From: Thiorhodococcus mannitoliphagus | Lineage (GTDB): Bacteria; Pseudomonadota; Gammaproteobacteria; Chromatiales; Chromatiaceae | Assembly: GCF_010915725.1 (NCBI RefSeq) | Contig: NZ_JAAIJR010000031.1 | Location: 1-49,981 of the forward strand | Reading direction: 5' to 3' | DNA: 49,981 nt | Shown here: piece by piece, positions 7,823 to 15,855 of the stretch | Position numbering within the stretch: the first letter of the stretch is position 1 | Layout: each line of letters begins with the position of its first letter | The notes under the pieces: model-generated | What the model was told of the DNA's origin: nothing | Database searches by the model: none | What the model saw: the letters and a program-made list of their open reading frames with translations, nothing else | Made by a program: the position numbers and the translations under genes

Positions 7823-8677
7823 ATGGAGCATCATACTGTGAAGACGGCACTTGTGACCGGCGCGAACTCGGGGCTGGGACTTGCGGTTGCGGAGGCCCTG
7901 GCCGCAGACGGGATGCGGGTCGGTCTCGTCGTGCGCGATGCCGCGCGCGGGCAGCAGGCCCTCGATGAGATTCGCCGCAAGACCGAGAATACACACTTAG
8001 CGCTTTTCACTGCCGATCTGGCTGACCAGTCTGAGGTTCGCCGCCTCGCCGACGAGGTCAAGGACCGCTTCGATGCGCTGCACCTGCTGATCAACAATGC
8101 GGGAACGGCCTTCAAGGAGCGACGCCTAAGCCCTGACGGCATCGAGTCGGCGCTCGCCGTCAATCATCTGGCGCCCTTCCTGCTCACACACTTGCTGCTG
8201 GAAAGCCTCAAGGCGAGCGCGCCCGCGCGCATCATCAACGTTGGGACGCGCATGGACACCGCGATGGATTTCGACGATCTCAACTGGGAGCGTCGCCCCT
8301 ACCGCATGATGCAGGCCTACGGCCAATCCAAGCTCGGCATGCTGCACTTCACCTTCGAGCTGGCGCGTCGACTGGAGGGCTCGGGCGTCACCGTCAATTG
8401 CGTCTTCCCCGGCGTGTTCAACTCCAACCTCGGAGGCACGGACGGCGCCCAAGGCCTCTTCTGGAAGCTGCTGAAGGTCGGTCTCGGGTGGGCACTGCCC
8501 TCCCCCGAACAGGCAGCCAAGCGCGTCCTCTACGCACTTCAGTCACCCGAGATGACAGGCGTCAGCGGGAAATATCTTGCCGGTGAGAAGGAAATCCAGG
8601 CACCCGACCAAGCGCGAAGCGCCGAGGCAAATCGTCAGCTCTGGGAGATCACTGAGCAACTGACGAGGATGCGCTAG
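7823..8677 (+). CDS. Short-chain dehydrogenase/reductase
   Basis: The 284-residue product has the classical SDR signatures: the nucleotide-binding TGANSGLG near the N-terminus, NNAG in the fourth strand, and the YGQSK catalytic Tyr/Lys pair. The length and the NLGG...KLL region resemble the retinol-dehydrogenase-like subgroup of SDRs, which use NADP(H). The substrate cannot be told. It lies 34 bases after the Cys-rich gene and may be the last gene of the grxC operon; a strong hairpin follows at 8791. Confidence 0.85.
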   Translation: MEHHTVKTALVTGANSGLGLAVAEALAADGMRVGLVVRDAARGQQALDEIRRKTENTHLALFTADLADQSEVRRLADEVKDRFDALHLLINNAGTAFKERRLSPDGIESALAVNHLAPFLLTHLLLESLKASAPARIINVGTRMDTAMDFDDLNWERRPYRMMQAYGQSKLGMLHFTFELARRLEGSGVTVNCVFPGVFNSNLGGTDGAQGLFWKLLKVGLGWALPSPEQAAKRVLYALQSPEMTGVSGKYLAGEKEIQAPDQARSAEANRQLWEITEQLTRMR

Positions 8678-8790
8678 GCCGCTCGCAATCGGCGAGCAGA
8701 AATGAAATCCCGCGGGACTCTTGATTGGATCGACGACAGCTTTTTGAATTGGAATCACGGCGGCCAGCTGCTGCAGGCTAGGCCGACGTC

Positions 8791-8826
8791 AGGAGGCCCA
8801 ACACGCACCCTTTCGTTGGGCCTCCT
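8791..8826. terminator. Hairpin after the dehydrogenase gene
   Basis: Perfect 12-bp arms, AGGAGGCCCAAC and GTTGGGCCTCCT, are separated by 12 bases. There is no T-run on either side, so it is either a weak terminator or an mRNA-stabilising hairpin at the end of the grxC-hslR operon. Confidence 0.5.
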
Positions 8827-8950
8827 AGCTCGGCCCACCCGACCCCGCGCGTCAGTCTTGGTCGAACCCTAAGAAAAACAGCGATTTGCATTGCATAGGC
8901 AGCTTTCACTATCCGTGCTTCAGATAGCGGTACCCTTCTTCGACGCCCCC

Positions 8951-9023
8951 CTGGGAGCAGGGTCCTCGGCGCGATCGATCCCTACAACCGCATCCCGTCG
9001 CGGCGAGGCGCCGCTCCCACAGC
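8951..9023. repeat. Inverted pair of REP-like sequences
   Basis: CTGGGAGCAGGGTCCTCGG at the left and the complement of CTGTGGGAGCGGCGCCTCG at the right face each other, about 25 bases apart. The GTGGGAGCGGC core is like the REP sequences scattered in Pseudomonas and relatives. A facing pair is the REPIN arrangement, thought to be moved by RAYT transposases; none is encoded in this window. Confidence 0.6.
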
Positions 9024-9034
9024 GTCTAAAAGCC

Positions 9035-9202
9035 CTAGGAGCCTGTCCGACTTAGGATGAATCGGCTGCGGAATCGGGAGAACGGTCCCTTTCGCCCCGC
9101 TTTTTCGTTACATAGAACCACTATGCGCCTCAAAACCGGAACGAAATGGCCTCGCTCTCCCACTTCCTCGCTTCGATCCCCCCAAGTCGGACAGGCTCCT
9201 AG
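9035..9202. repeat. MITE-like element family C with CTAG at both ends
   Basis: This is a 168-bp unit with about 20-bp terminal inverted repeats (CTAGGAGCCTGTCCGACTTA and its near-exact complement). Both ends carry CTAG, which fits the YTAR target of IS5-group transposases, and the inside has no ORF. The right-hand CTAG contains the TAG stop codon of the EF-hand gene. Confidence 0.75.
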
Positions 9203-10125
9203 GCCAGCTCGGACAGCAGGTCGCTGGCAGTAGCAGCACTGCTCGAGGAGCCATAGGCGTCCATCAGGGCCATGATGCGGCGCATGACGAGCTGCTCGGT
9301 CGAACCCTCCCCGGTCGTTCCAGCCACAGCTTGCGTTGCCGCGCCGATCACTGAGTCTTCAGTCGCATCGTCCGTGATGCCGCTTGAGGATTGCACATAG
9401 GCGACTGCCTCATCGCTGCTGAGCAGCCCGTCTCCATCCGCGTCCGCTGCCTCGAAACTCTTCAAGACGGCTGCGGTCGCCGCGCTCTCCTCGGCTTCCG
9501 TCGTGCTTTCCGACGCCGCTTCCGAAATCGCCGCAGGAGCACTCTCTAGCGACCGTGCAAAGGCCATCGCCTCCTCGCCGCTGACGCGACCATCGCCATC
9601 GGCGTCGGCGGTCTCGAAGTCATCCAAGATGCTTGCGAGCAGTTGCGTGCCCTCGTCCTCGGGATCTGCTTCTGCGCCGCTCGTGAGGGCCTCAAACTGG
9701 CTTTTCAGCGCTTCCTCGGTAAAGCCCAGGACTTGCTCCGGTGTGGGCGGTGGAGTCATGGCACCGACCGCCTCGGGGCCGACCGGGGACTCCCGCCCGC
9801 GCAGGACACCCAGACTGTCGGTCAGCGTCTGCAAGCCCTGCGTCATGTCATCCGTGGTGACGCGTCCGTCACCGTCAAGGTCGAGCACGGAAACGACCTC
9901 TTCGGCGCCCGCATCCGCCAAGGATCCGTCACCTGACCGAAGACCTAAGCTCTCGAAGGCGGCCGCAAAATCGGCCGTGTCCAAGTAACCCTTACCTTCA
10001 GTGTCAAGATAGGAAAAGACCTGCTCGATGCTGTCTGTCGGGCTGCCGTATCTCTGGGTCTGCTCAGACTTAGCGCCATAAAGGCTCGACGCAATGTCGC
10101 CAATGTTAGTCAAGATGCTGCTCAT
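9199..10125 (-). CDS. EF-hand calcium-binding protein
   Basis: The 308-residue acidic product has three canonical EF-hand loops, DLDGDGRVTTDD (from residue 82), DADGDGRVSGEE (from 174) and DADGDGLLSSDE (from 228). A fourth, degenerate one starts near residue 41 (DTEGKGYLDTADF). Linkers are rich in Ala, Ser and Glu. There is no signal peptide and no enzyme domain, so it is a calcium sensor or buffer; similar multi-EF-hand proteins occur in many proteobacteria. The ATG at 10125 has AGGAG about 9 bases upstream. The stop codon is the CTAG end of a MITE-like element, so the original C-terminus may have been longer. It lies 147 bases after dsrS and is probably a separate unit. Confidence 0.85.
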   Translation of the reverse strand: MSSILTNIGDIASSLYGAKSEQTQRYGSPTDSIEQVFSYLDTEGKGYLDTADFAAAFESLGLRSGDGSLADAGAEEVVSVLDLDGDGRVTTDDMTQGLQTLTDSLGVLRGRESPVGPEAVGAMTPPPTPEQVLGFTEEALKSQFEALTSGAEADPEDEGTQLLASILDDFETADADGDGRVSGEEAMAFARSLESAPAAISEAASESTTEAEESAATAAVLKSFEAADADGDGLLSSDEAVAYVQSSSGITDDATEDSVIGAATQAVAGTTGEGSTEQLVMRRIMALMDAYGSSSSAATASDLLSELA

Positions 10126-10272
10126 CGCTCGTTCTCCTCGCGGCAGTTGGTCCGCGCGGTCACCTGAGGTGCGGTGGCCTCGCATGGATCAAAGGAACAG
10201 TGAAGCTGAAGCAAATGGCGCACCAACACGATCATTGGCGTCCGAGGGAGAAGACCGGAAGGGGCGTAAAGG

Positions 10273-11388
10273 TCAGCGCGCGACGCCGCGCAGCAAATCC
10301 AGTCGCGCCTGAATGGCGTCGGTTACCGGGGCAAGCTTACGACGCATCAAGCTGCCCTGCGTCGACGGATCTGGCAGCAACGGCCTGATAAGGCCGTAGC
10401 CCACGCCGGAAAGAAAGCGTATCGCCGCAACCTCATCGGCCAGCCCCGGAGAGCGGGCGAGCAGCTCGGCGGCTGCCGGCTGCGCATCGGGCGATGCGAA
10501 GAGGCTCCGCACATCAGCGATTAGATCGTCCAGCCGGAGGTCGGGGTCCCCCGTTGGCCGGACAACCGCGAAGTAGTCGCGCAAGCCATCGAGTGCGGCA
10601 ATGACGACTTCTTGACTCGGGGGTTTAGCGAGCACCGCCGCGAGGGTCTTGAGGAAGGTCTGACCGCTCGAGGCATAGACGCGCTGCATGGCCCTTGCAT
10701 AGAGGTCTCCTCCGGCCGCCAGTTCCAAGATGACGGCATCCGGCTCGCGCGCCTTGACGGGCTCGGGGAGCGCATCCGGCAAGGCCTGGATGAAGCCGAC
10801 GAGATAGGCCTGCTTGCGTGTCGACTTGCGCCAAAGGTCGAGCCGCTGCGTCTCATCGAGCAGCCCGGGCTGCAGGACCAGCCGCACCGTCTCCATGATC
10901 TCTTCATGCTCGGTCTCGAAGGGGAGGTAGTCGACCAGATAGTTTGCGAGCACCTTGCCCATCCGCCCTGCCCTCACCCTGGGATTCTTGAGCATGCGCC
11001 GCGCGTTGCCCGCGTCCTCCATGGCCCACCAGGCGCGCCTGGCCAGCTCATCGCTGAGGCCCGGCGCACAAACGGCGGCGACAACGGCCTCGGGCTCGCC
11101 GAGCGTCAGAAGCTGCTCGAGGCTCTCATCGCGCATTTGCCCCATGCGGGTCCAGCGCTTGAGGTACACGGGATAGCCGCCTGGCGAGCCTAGGACATGC
11201 CCCGAGATCAGCTCGCGGACGCTCCGCACATACTGCTCCTGGCGCCCTGTCGGATTGAGTCGGACGGTCGACTCACCCTGAGCCGTCAATCCATGGACGA
11301 TCATCCGGCTCTCGTCGATCCGGATGGCGAGCGGCTTGTTGGCCAGCAGGACGTTGAGCCTGAGGCTGTCCTCCGGACTCAGCTCCAT
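10273..11388 (-). CDS. dsrS: DsrS, last gene of the dsr operon
   Basis: The 371-residue, soluble, largely helical protein has no recognisable catalytic motif or signal peptide. It is identified by position directly after dsrR and by length. In Allochromatium vinosum DsrS is dispensable under standard growth and is thought to affect dsr expression after transcription; the molecular role is not known. The sequence contains a repeated-helix pattern from about residue 80 onward (HEAT-like spacing), which is an impression rather than a demonstrated domain. Confidence 0.85.
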   Translation of the reverse strand: MELSPEDSLRLNVLLANKPLAIRIDESRMIVHGLTAQGESTVRLNPTGRQEQYVRSVRELISGHVLGSPGGYPVYLKRWTRMGQMRDESLEQLLTLGEPEAVVAAVCAPGLSDELARRAWWAMEDAGNARRMLKNPRVRAGRMGKVLANYLVDYLPFETEHEEIMETVRLVLQPGLLDETQRLDLWRKSTRKQAYLVGFIQALPDALPEPVKAREPDAVILELAAGGDLYARAMQRVYASSGQTFLKTLAAVLAKPPSQEVVIAALDGLRDYFAVVRPTGDPDLRLDDLIADVRSLFASPDAQPAAAELLARSPGLADEVAAIRFLSGVGYGLIRPLLPDPSTQGSLMRRKLAPVTDAIQARLDLLRGVAR

Positions 11389-11430
11389 GGCGTCAAGGCA
11401 GGGATGCGCATCCGAGGCAAGGCATTCCCA

Positions 11431-11745
11431 TCAATCCTCGGTCGGCGGCTCGTAGGCCGGGTCTTTCGGATTGAGGAAGATGAAGTGGAATTGGCCAGGC
11501 TCCATCTCGACGTAGTCCATGGTCGCCTGATCGAGCAGCGGTACCTGCTCTGGCGTCATGATGACCTCCACGCCCTCGCAAGTCATGCGAATATCGTCTT
11601 CGGTCAGCTCGTCGAAGCCCATGCGGTACTCGATACTGCCGTCTGCGTTCTGCGCCGCCGCAAGGCGCAACGACATGCCCTCGGTGCCTCCCTGTTGCGC
11701 CGCTTTCAGGACCTGCTCCGCAGCTGCTGCTGTCAGTTTGAACAT
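11431..11745 (-). CDS. dsrR: DsrR, IscA-like protein without cluster-binding cysteines
   Basis: The 104-residue product has the fold signature of A-type iron-sulfur scaffolds (MFKLTAAAAEQVLKAA, then LRLAAAQ and MGFDEL). It lacks the conserved Cys and the C-terminal CGC triad, ending instead in FLNPKDPAYEPPTED. This is the known feature of DsrR, which in A. vinosum acts in post-transcriptional control of dsr genes rather than as a cluster scaffold. It lies 42 bases upstream of dsrS. Confidence 0.93.
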   Translation of the reverse strand: MFKLTAAAAEQVLKAAQQGGTEGMSLRLAAAQNADGSIEYRMGFDELTEDDIRMTCEGVEVIMTPEQVPLLDQATMDYVEMEPGQFHFIFLNPKDPAYEPPTED

Positions 11746-11887
11746 CTCAGACCTTTCTTATTGGCTTCCGCTTGAAGTTTGACGAGAGTTTAACGCAAAT
11801 TCGGCCGCCAGCCGCTCGTGAGCCGAGACTCCATCCGCAATGGCCTCGCTGGGGCTCTGAGCCCGACAAGGGGCAGCGGGGCGTGAT

Positions 11888-13267
11888 TCAGCCGCCGAGA
11901 CAACGGCGGACGTGGCCAAGGAAGCGCTCCGTCCAACGGTTGTCCGACACCGCGCGCAAATGGCTGTAGCAGGCGAGCAGATTACCTTGGACGACACCGT
12001 CTCTTGATCCATCGATCCCCGTGCCGCGCACCACCTCGTAGCCATAGCGCCAAGTTGGGTTGGGCGCGACGATCGCCGAATGGTGGAACTCGTGCGCCGG
12101 AATCTCTTTGCCGCCGAGCGCTGCCCTCGGCCAAGGAAACGCCTGAGTCTCCCGCAGCCTGACGTAGCCCCGGCCCTGCGGCCGCTGGCGCATCTCGACC
12201 TCGGCCTCGAGCGCCCCCGCCATCTGGCAGCGCCGCCCCTGCCAACTGAGACCTTTGCACAAATACATGAGCCCGCCGCACTCGGCGTAGGTCGGACCGC
12301 CCTGGGCGATGAAGTCGGCGATCGACTGCCGCATGGAGACATTGGCCTCCAACTCGGCCATGCGGTACTCGGGGAACCCGCCGCCGATAAAGAGTGCGTC
12401 GACGGGAGGGAGTTCGGCGTCGCTGATGGGACTGAAGGGCACCAGCTCCGCCCCACCCATGGCCAGTGCGCGAAGATCGTCTGGATAGTAGAAGCCGAAG
12501 GCGGAATCTCGCGCGATGCCCAGTCTGAGCGTTGAGCCCGCGCTCGGCGAGGCGCCCGATGGCAGGGATCTCGGCTCAGATCCTGGTGCACGCTCGGCGA
12601 TTTCAATCAAGCGGTCGAAATCCATCTCTTCGGCCACCCGTCCGCGAATGGATTCGATCCAAGCCTCGGCATCCTTGGCCTCATTGATGGGCATGAGGCC
12701 GAGGTGACGCTCGGAGATGGCGAGATCATCCTCACGCCGCAGCACGCCCAGCACCGCGACATCCGTGTAGTGCTCGACGACGCGGACCAGGTTCTCGCCG
12801 TGGCGCATCCCGCCGACCTTGTTCAGGATGACTCCGGCGATCTCCAGTTCTGGATCGAAGGCGAGATACCCGAGCAGCAGAGGCGCAATGCCTCGCGCCA
12901 GGCCATTGCAGTTGACGACCAGCACGACGGGAGCGCGCAGCTGTTTGGCAAGCTCGGCGTTGCTGTTGGCGCCGCGGATGTCCGTGCTATCGAAGAGCCC
13001 GACATTGCCCTCGATCACGCCTACATCGGCGCCGCTCAGCTCGCGCGCGAAGGCGTCCGAGATCTCCTCGGGCGCCATGGTGTGAAAGTCTAGGTTGAAG
13101 CAGGAGCGATTGGCGGCCTGACTCAGCCACAATGGGTCGATGTAGTCAGGCCCCTTCTTGAAGGGTTGTACGACGAGCCCGCGCCGACGAAGCTCACGAC
13201 AGATGCCGATGGAGAGCGTCGTCTTCCCTGACGACTTCTGCGGTGCAGCAATATAGAGATGAGCCAT
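11888..13267 (-). CDS. dsrN: DsrN, siroheme amidase (CbiA-type amidotransferase)
   Basis: The 459-residue product resembles cobyrinic acid a,c-diamide synthase. It has a P-loop at the N-terminus (APQKSSGKTTLSIG), Asp-rich DTBS/CbiA motifs (GPDYIDPLW) and a glutamine amidotransferase domain in the C-terminal half with the nucleophile in TYAECGGLMYL. In A. vinosum DsrN makes the amidated siroheme of DsrAB. It is cytosolic and uses ATP and glutamine. It lies 37 bases after dsrP and 142 bases before dsrR. Confidence 0.95.
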   Translation of the reverse strand: MAHLYIAAPQKSSGKTTLSIGICRELRRRGLVVQPFKKGPDYIDPLWLSQAANRSCFNLDFHTMAPEEISDAFARELSGADVGVIEGNVGLFDSTDIRGANSNAELAKQLRAPVVLVVNCNGLARGIAPLLLGYLAFDPELEIAGVILNKVGGMRHGENLVRVVEHYTDVAVLGVLRREDDLAISERHLGLMPINEAKDAEAWIESIRGRVAEEMDFDRLIEIAERAPGSEPRSLPSGASPSAGSTLRLGIARDSAFGFYYPDDLRALAMGGAELVPFSPISDAELPPVDALFIGGGFPEYRMAELEANVSMRQSIADFIAQGGPTYAECGGLMYLCKGLSWQGRRCQMAGALEAEVEMRQRPQGRGYVRLRETQAFPWPRAALGGKEIPAHEFHHSAIVAPNPTWRYGYEVVRGTGIDGSRDGVVQGNLLACYSHLRAVSDNRWTERFLGHVRRCLGG

Positions 13268-13304
13268 CTAGCCGCTGTGTGTCTAACGACGCCTTGTTAA
13301 CGAC

Positions 13305-14558
13305 TCAGGCGAGTTCGGGGTCAGCTTCCGCGCTCGCGATGGTCTCCTCGCAGGGCGGCACGACGTCATCGGCCAAGGACTCCGGCAGGAACTGCAGCAC
13401 GCGCACGCCGACGGCCGTGATCAATAGGGCCACGCCGACGCCGCCAAGGCCGAGCAGAAGCTCCGGAAGCGTCGGCCAGTAGGGCGCCGCCTGCCCGTTG
13501 ACGCCATCGAGGAAGCCCGACTCGAGCACCGTACGCCCAGGGAACATCTGAATGGGGAAGGCCTGGCTACCGATGATGACGACATACATGGTGGCCAGCC
13601 CGCCGGCGATGACCAAGGCACAGGCCGCCGCGACCCACTTCGGCTCTTTGCTCAGCTCTGGATGATAGAGAATGCCAAGCGGCACAAGGCTTCCGATGAG
13701 CACCCAGCCGATCCAGAAGAGGAAAGTGTAGATCCCGCCTTTGAGCAGCAGCCAGGTCTCCAGGCTCGCGTTCTCAGTGATATAGAGATTCTTCAGGTGA
13801 TAGATCAGCGTGAAGTAGAGCACGATGGCGACGAAGAGCGCCAAGAGGTTCTTCAACCGTCTGAGCATGACCGGACCGATCGGCCGCTCGTCGTCATTGA
13901 AGGCGAACATGAGCACCAGCATGAAGACCGCCAGACCGTACGCAAAGGACATGGCGACGAACATCGGGCCTAGGATGGCGGCGTCGAATGCCTGACGCGC
14001 AACAATGAAGCCGAAGATGGAGCCAGTACCCGTGGTGAGCGCAAGTCGCCAGACCAGCGCCAGGATGCCCACTGGGCGTTTGAAGGCGCTGCCTTGGCGG
14101 TCGGCCATCGTCCAGAGATAGGCGATGACAATCGCCATGAAGCCGGTGTAGAGGAAGATGTTCCAAGCAAAGATGGAGCTGAAGTTGTAGGTCGTCATGG
14201 CCACGATCAGCCGCTCCGGGCGCCCCAGGTCGGTGACTAGAACCAAGAGGCCGCCCATGAGCAAGGCCACGGCGAGCAATCCGGACAGCCGCCCCAGCGG
14301 CTTGTAGATCGGCTTCTGGAAGACGGTGCCGATCGAGGCGATGTTGAGCGCCCCGGATGAGGAGATAATGAGGAACACAGCGAAGACGTGCGGCGTTCCC
14401 CAGACCACCGAGTTATTCATTCCGGTGACCCAATGTCCCTCATGCTCCATGTAGCCAAAGGCCAGTGCTCCGACCCCGACCACCGCAGCGAGGATGCCTA
14501 AGATGCTCCAGTAACGCTGCGGTGAGATCCGCCATTCACGATAGACGATTCGTTTCAT
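13305..14558 (-). CDS. dsrP: DsrP, NrfD/HybB-type membrane subunit
   Basis: The 417-residue polytopic protein has about ten hydrophobic helices spread along its length and no cofactor motifs apart from membrane-embedded His and acidic residues. It belongs to the NrfD/PsrC family of quinone-interacting subunits. In the DsrMKJOP complex it works with the periplasmic ferredoxin DsrO and the cytochrome DsrJ to exchange electrons with the quinone pool. It lies 22 bases after dsrO. Confidence 0.95.
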   Translation of the reverse strand: MKRIVYREWRISPQRYWSILGILAAVVGVGALAFGYMEHEGHWVTGMNNSVVWGTPHVFAVFLIISSSGALNIASIGTVFQKPIYKPLGRLSGLLAVALLMGGLLVLVTDLGRPERLIVAMTTYNFSSIFAWNIFLYTGFMAIVIAYLWTMADRQGSAFKRPVGILALVWRLALTTGTGSIFGFIVARQAFDAAILGPMFVAMSFAYGLAVFMLVLMFAFNDDERPIGPVMLRRLKNLLALFVAIVLYFTLIYHLKNLYITENASLETWLLLKGGIYTFLFWIGWVLIGSLVPLGILYHPELSKEPKWVAAACALVIAGGLATMYVVIIGSQAFPIQMFPGRTVLESGFLDGVNGQAAPYWPTLPELLLGLGGVGVALLITAVGVRVLQFLPESLADDVVPPCEETIASAEADPELA

Positions 14559-14580
14559 ATTGAGTTTCCCCTCGCCCTGG

Positions 14581-15366
14581 CTAAACGCCGGAGTAGCGCA
14601 CGCCCGTATTCAGCTGCAGGTCCTCGCGAATCTGGCGACTCGGGATCTCTTTCAGCTGCTGATTGATCGCGCTGTTGGGGTCTTTGAGGTCACCGAAGAC
14701 GATCGCGTGATGACCCTCGGCGGCACAGGCATCGACGCAAGCGGTCGATTCCTCCCCATAGTCGCGTCTGTGAACGCACAGATTGCAGCTCTCCACGCAG
14801 CCCTTGCCTCGGGGAACACTGGTGAGTTGGCCGCTGGTCTCGTCGTGAATGAAGCTGCGCGCCTTGTAGGGGCAAGCCATCATGCAGTAGCGGCAGCCGA
14901 TGCACAGGTGGCGATCCACCATCACGATCCCATCAGCGCGCTTGAAGGAAGCTCCGGTCGGGCACACGTCGACACAAGGCGGATGCTCGCAGTGCTGGCA
15001 CATCATCGGCAGATTGGTGATGCGACCGGTCTGATTGTCCTGCAGCTTGACCTTGCGAATCCAAACGGCCTTCTGTGTATCCCATTTCCGCTCCGACTCG
15101 CCCTTTGGCGGCGTCTGCAAATTCAAGCCGTTCTCTTCGTTGCAAGCCTCGACGCAGGCGGAGCAGCCATCGACACACTTCGCGGTATCGACCAGCAGCC
15201 CCCAGCGCACATCGCTGTTGACCGGCTCGGAGCGCGGCGCCGCCGCAACGCTATGCAAGAACACACCTGGTGCGACCACCGCTGCGGTCATCCCTGCCGC
15301 CACACCGATGAAGTCGCGGCGACCCGCATCGATCTCGTTCTCGGCTCTATCAGTTTTGTCTGTCAT
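14581..15366 (-). CDS. dsrO: DsrO, exported four-cluster ferredoxin subunit
   Basis: The 261-residue product has a twin-arginine signal (GRRDFIGVAAGM) and then the Cys groups of four [4Fe-4S] clusters: CVDGCSACVEACNEEN, CQHCEHPPCVDVCP, CIGCRYCMMACP and CNLCVHRR. It is exported folded and links DsrJ and DsrP in the periplasm. The ATG at 15366 lies 1 base after the dsrJ stop codon; a longer in-frame start at 15423 would lie inside dsrJ and is not needed for the Tat signal. Confidence 0.95.
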   Translation of the reverse strand: MTDKTDRAENEIDAGRRDFIGVAAGMTAAVVAPGVFLHSVAAAPRSEPVNSDVRWGLLVDTAKCVDGCSACVEACNEENGLNLQTPPKGESERKWDTQKAVWIRKVKLQDNQTGRITNLPMMCQHCEHPPCVDVCPTGASFKRADGIVMVDRHLCIGCRYCMMACPYKARSFIHDETSGQLTSVPRGKGCVESCNLCVHRRDYGEESTACVDACAAEGHHAIVFGDLKDPNSAINQQLKEIPSRQIREDLQLNTGVRYSGV

Positions 15367-15367
15367 C

Positions 15368-15838
15368 TCAGTGGCCTTCCCCGTTGCGGCCGCTCTGGAC
15401 AAGTTTCTCGACGCCAGCGGCACGGTGAGCGGCTTGCGCCTCGGCGTCCAGCCCCTGCGGGTTCGGGACGGAGGCGTGACAGTCGAAGCAATTCAGATCA
15501 ACGGCGGCATAGGCATGGCAAGCGCCGCAGAACTGATCCGGTTGGTTGATCGGCTCCGGCTGCTGCCCGTCGTAGCTGATGTGGCATTCCACGCAGCCCG
15601 CCAGACTGTATTTTGTGCCGCGGATACCCTCGTGTACGGTCGAGATACGCTGGTGCTTGATAAATTCAAAGTGCATCCGGCGCATGCGCTCCGTCGGCTC
15701 GACACAAGAGTCCAACTCGGCGGCACGGGAGCCTTCGACCACATATCGCTTCACCTCGGCCGCCAGGACGGTCTGGGCGGCGAGCACCCAGACCAGACTA
15801 ACGGCGACGAGGCTCGCTCTCAGTAAGACCTTAGCCAT
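15368..15838 (-). CDS. dsrJ: DsrJ, trihaem cytochrome c
   Basis: The 156-residue product has an N-terminal hydrophobic signal or anchor (about residues 5-27) and three haem c sites: CVECH, CGACH and CFDCH. A lone Cys at residue 45 (ELDSCVEPTE) fits the unusual Cys ligand reported for one haem of A. vinosum DsrJ. It is the periplasmic cytochrome of DsrMKJOP, possibly active in sulfur chemistry as well as electron transfer. The ATG at 15838 is preferred over the GTG at 15850 because GGAGG lies 5 bases upstream. Confidence 0.95.
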   Translation of the reverse strand: MAKVLLRASLVAVSLVWVLAAQTVLAAEVKRYVVEGSRAAELDSCVEPTERMRRMHFEFIKHQRISTVHEGIRGTKYSLAGCVECHISYDGQQPEPINQPDQFCGACHAYAAVDLNCFDCHASVPNPQGLDAEAQAAHRAAGVEKLVQSGRNGEGH

Positions 15839-15855
15839 CGACGCCTCCACTTCGC

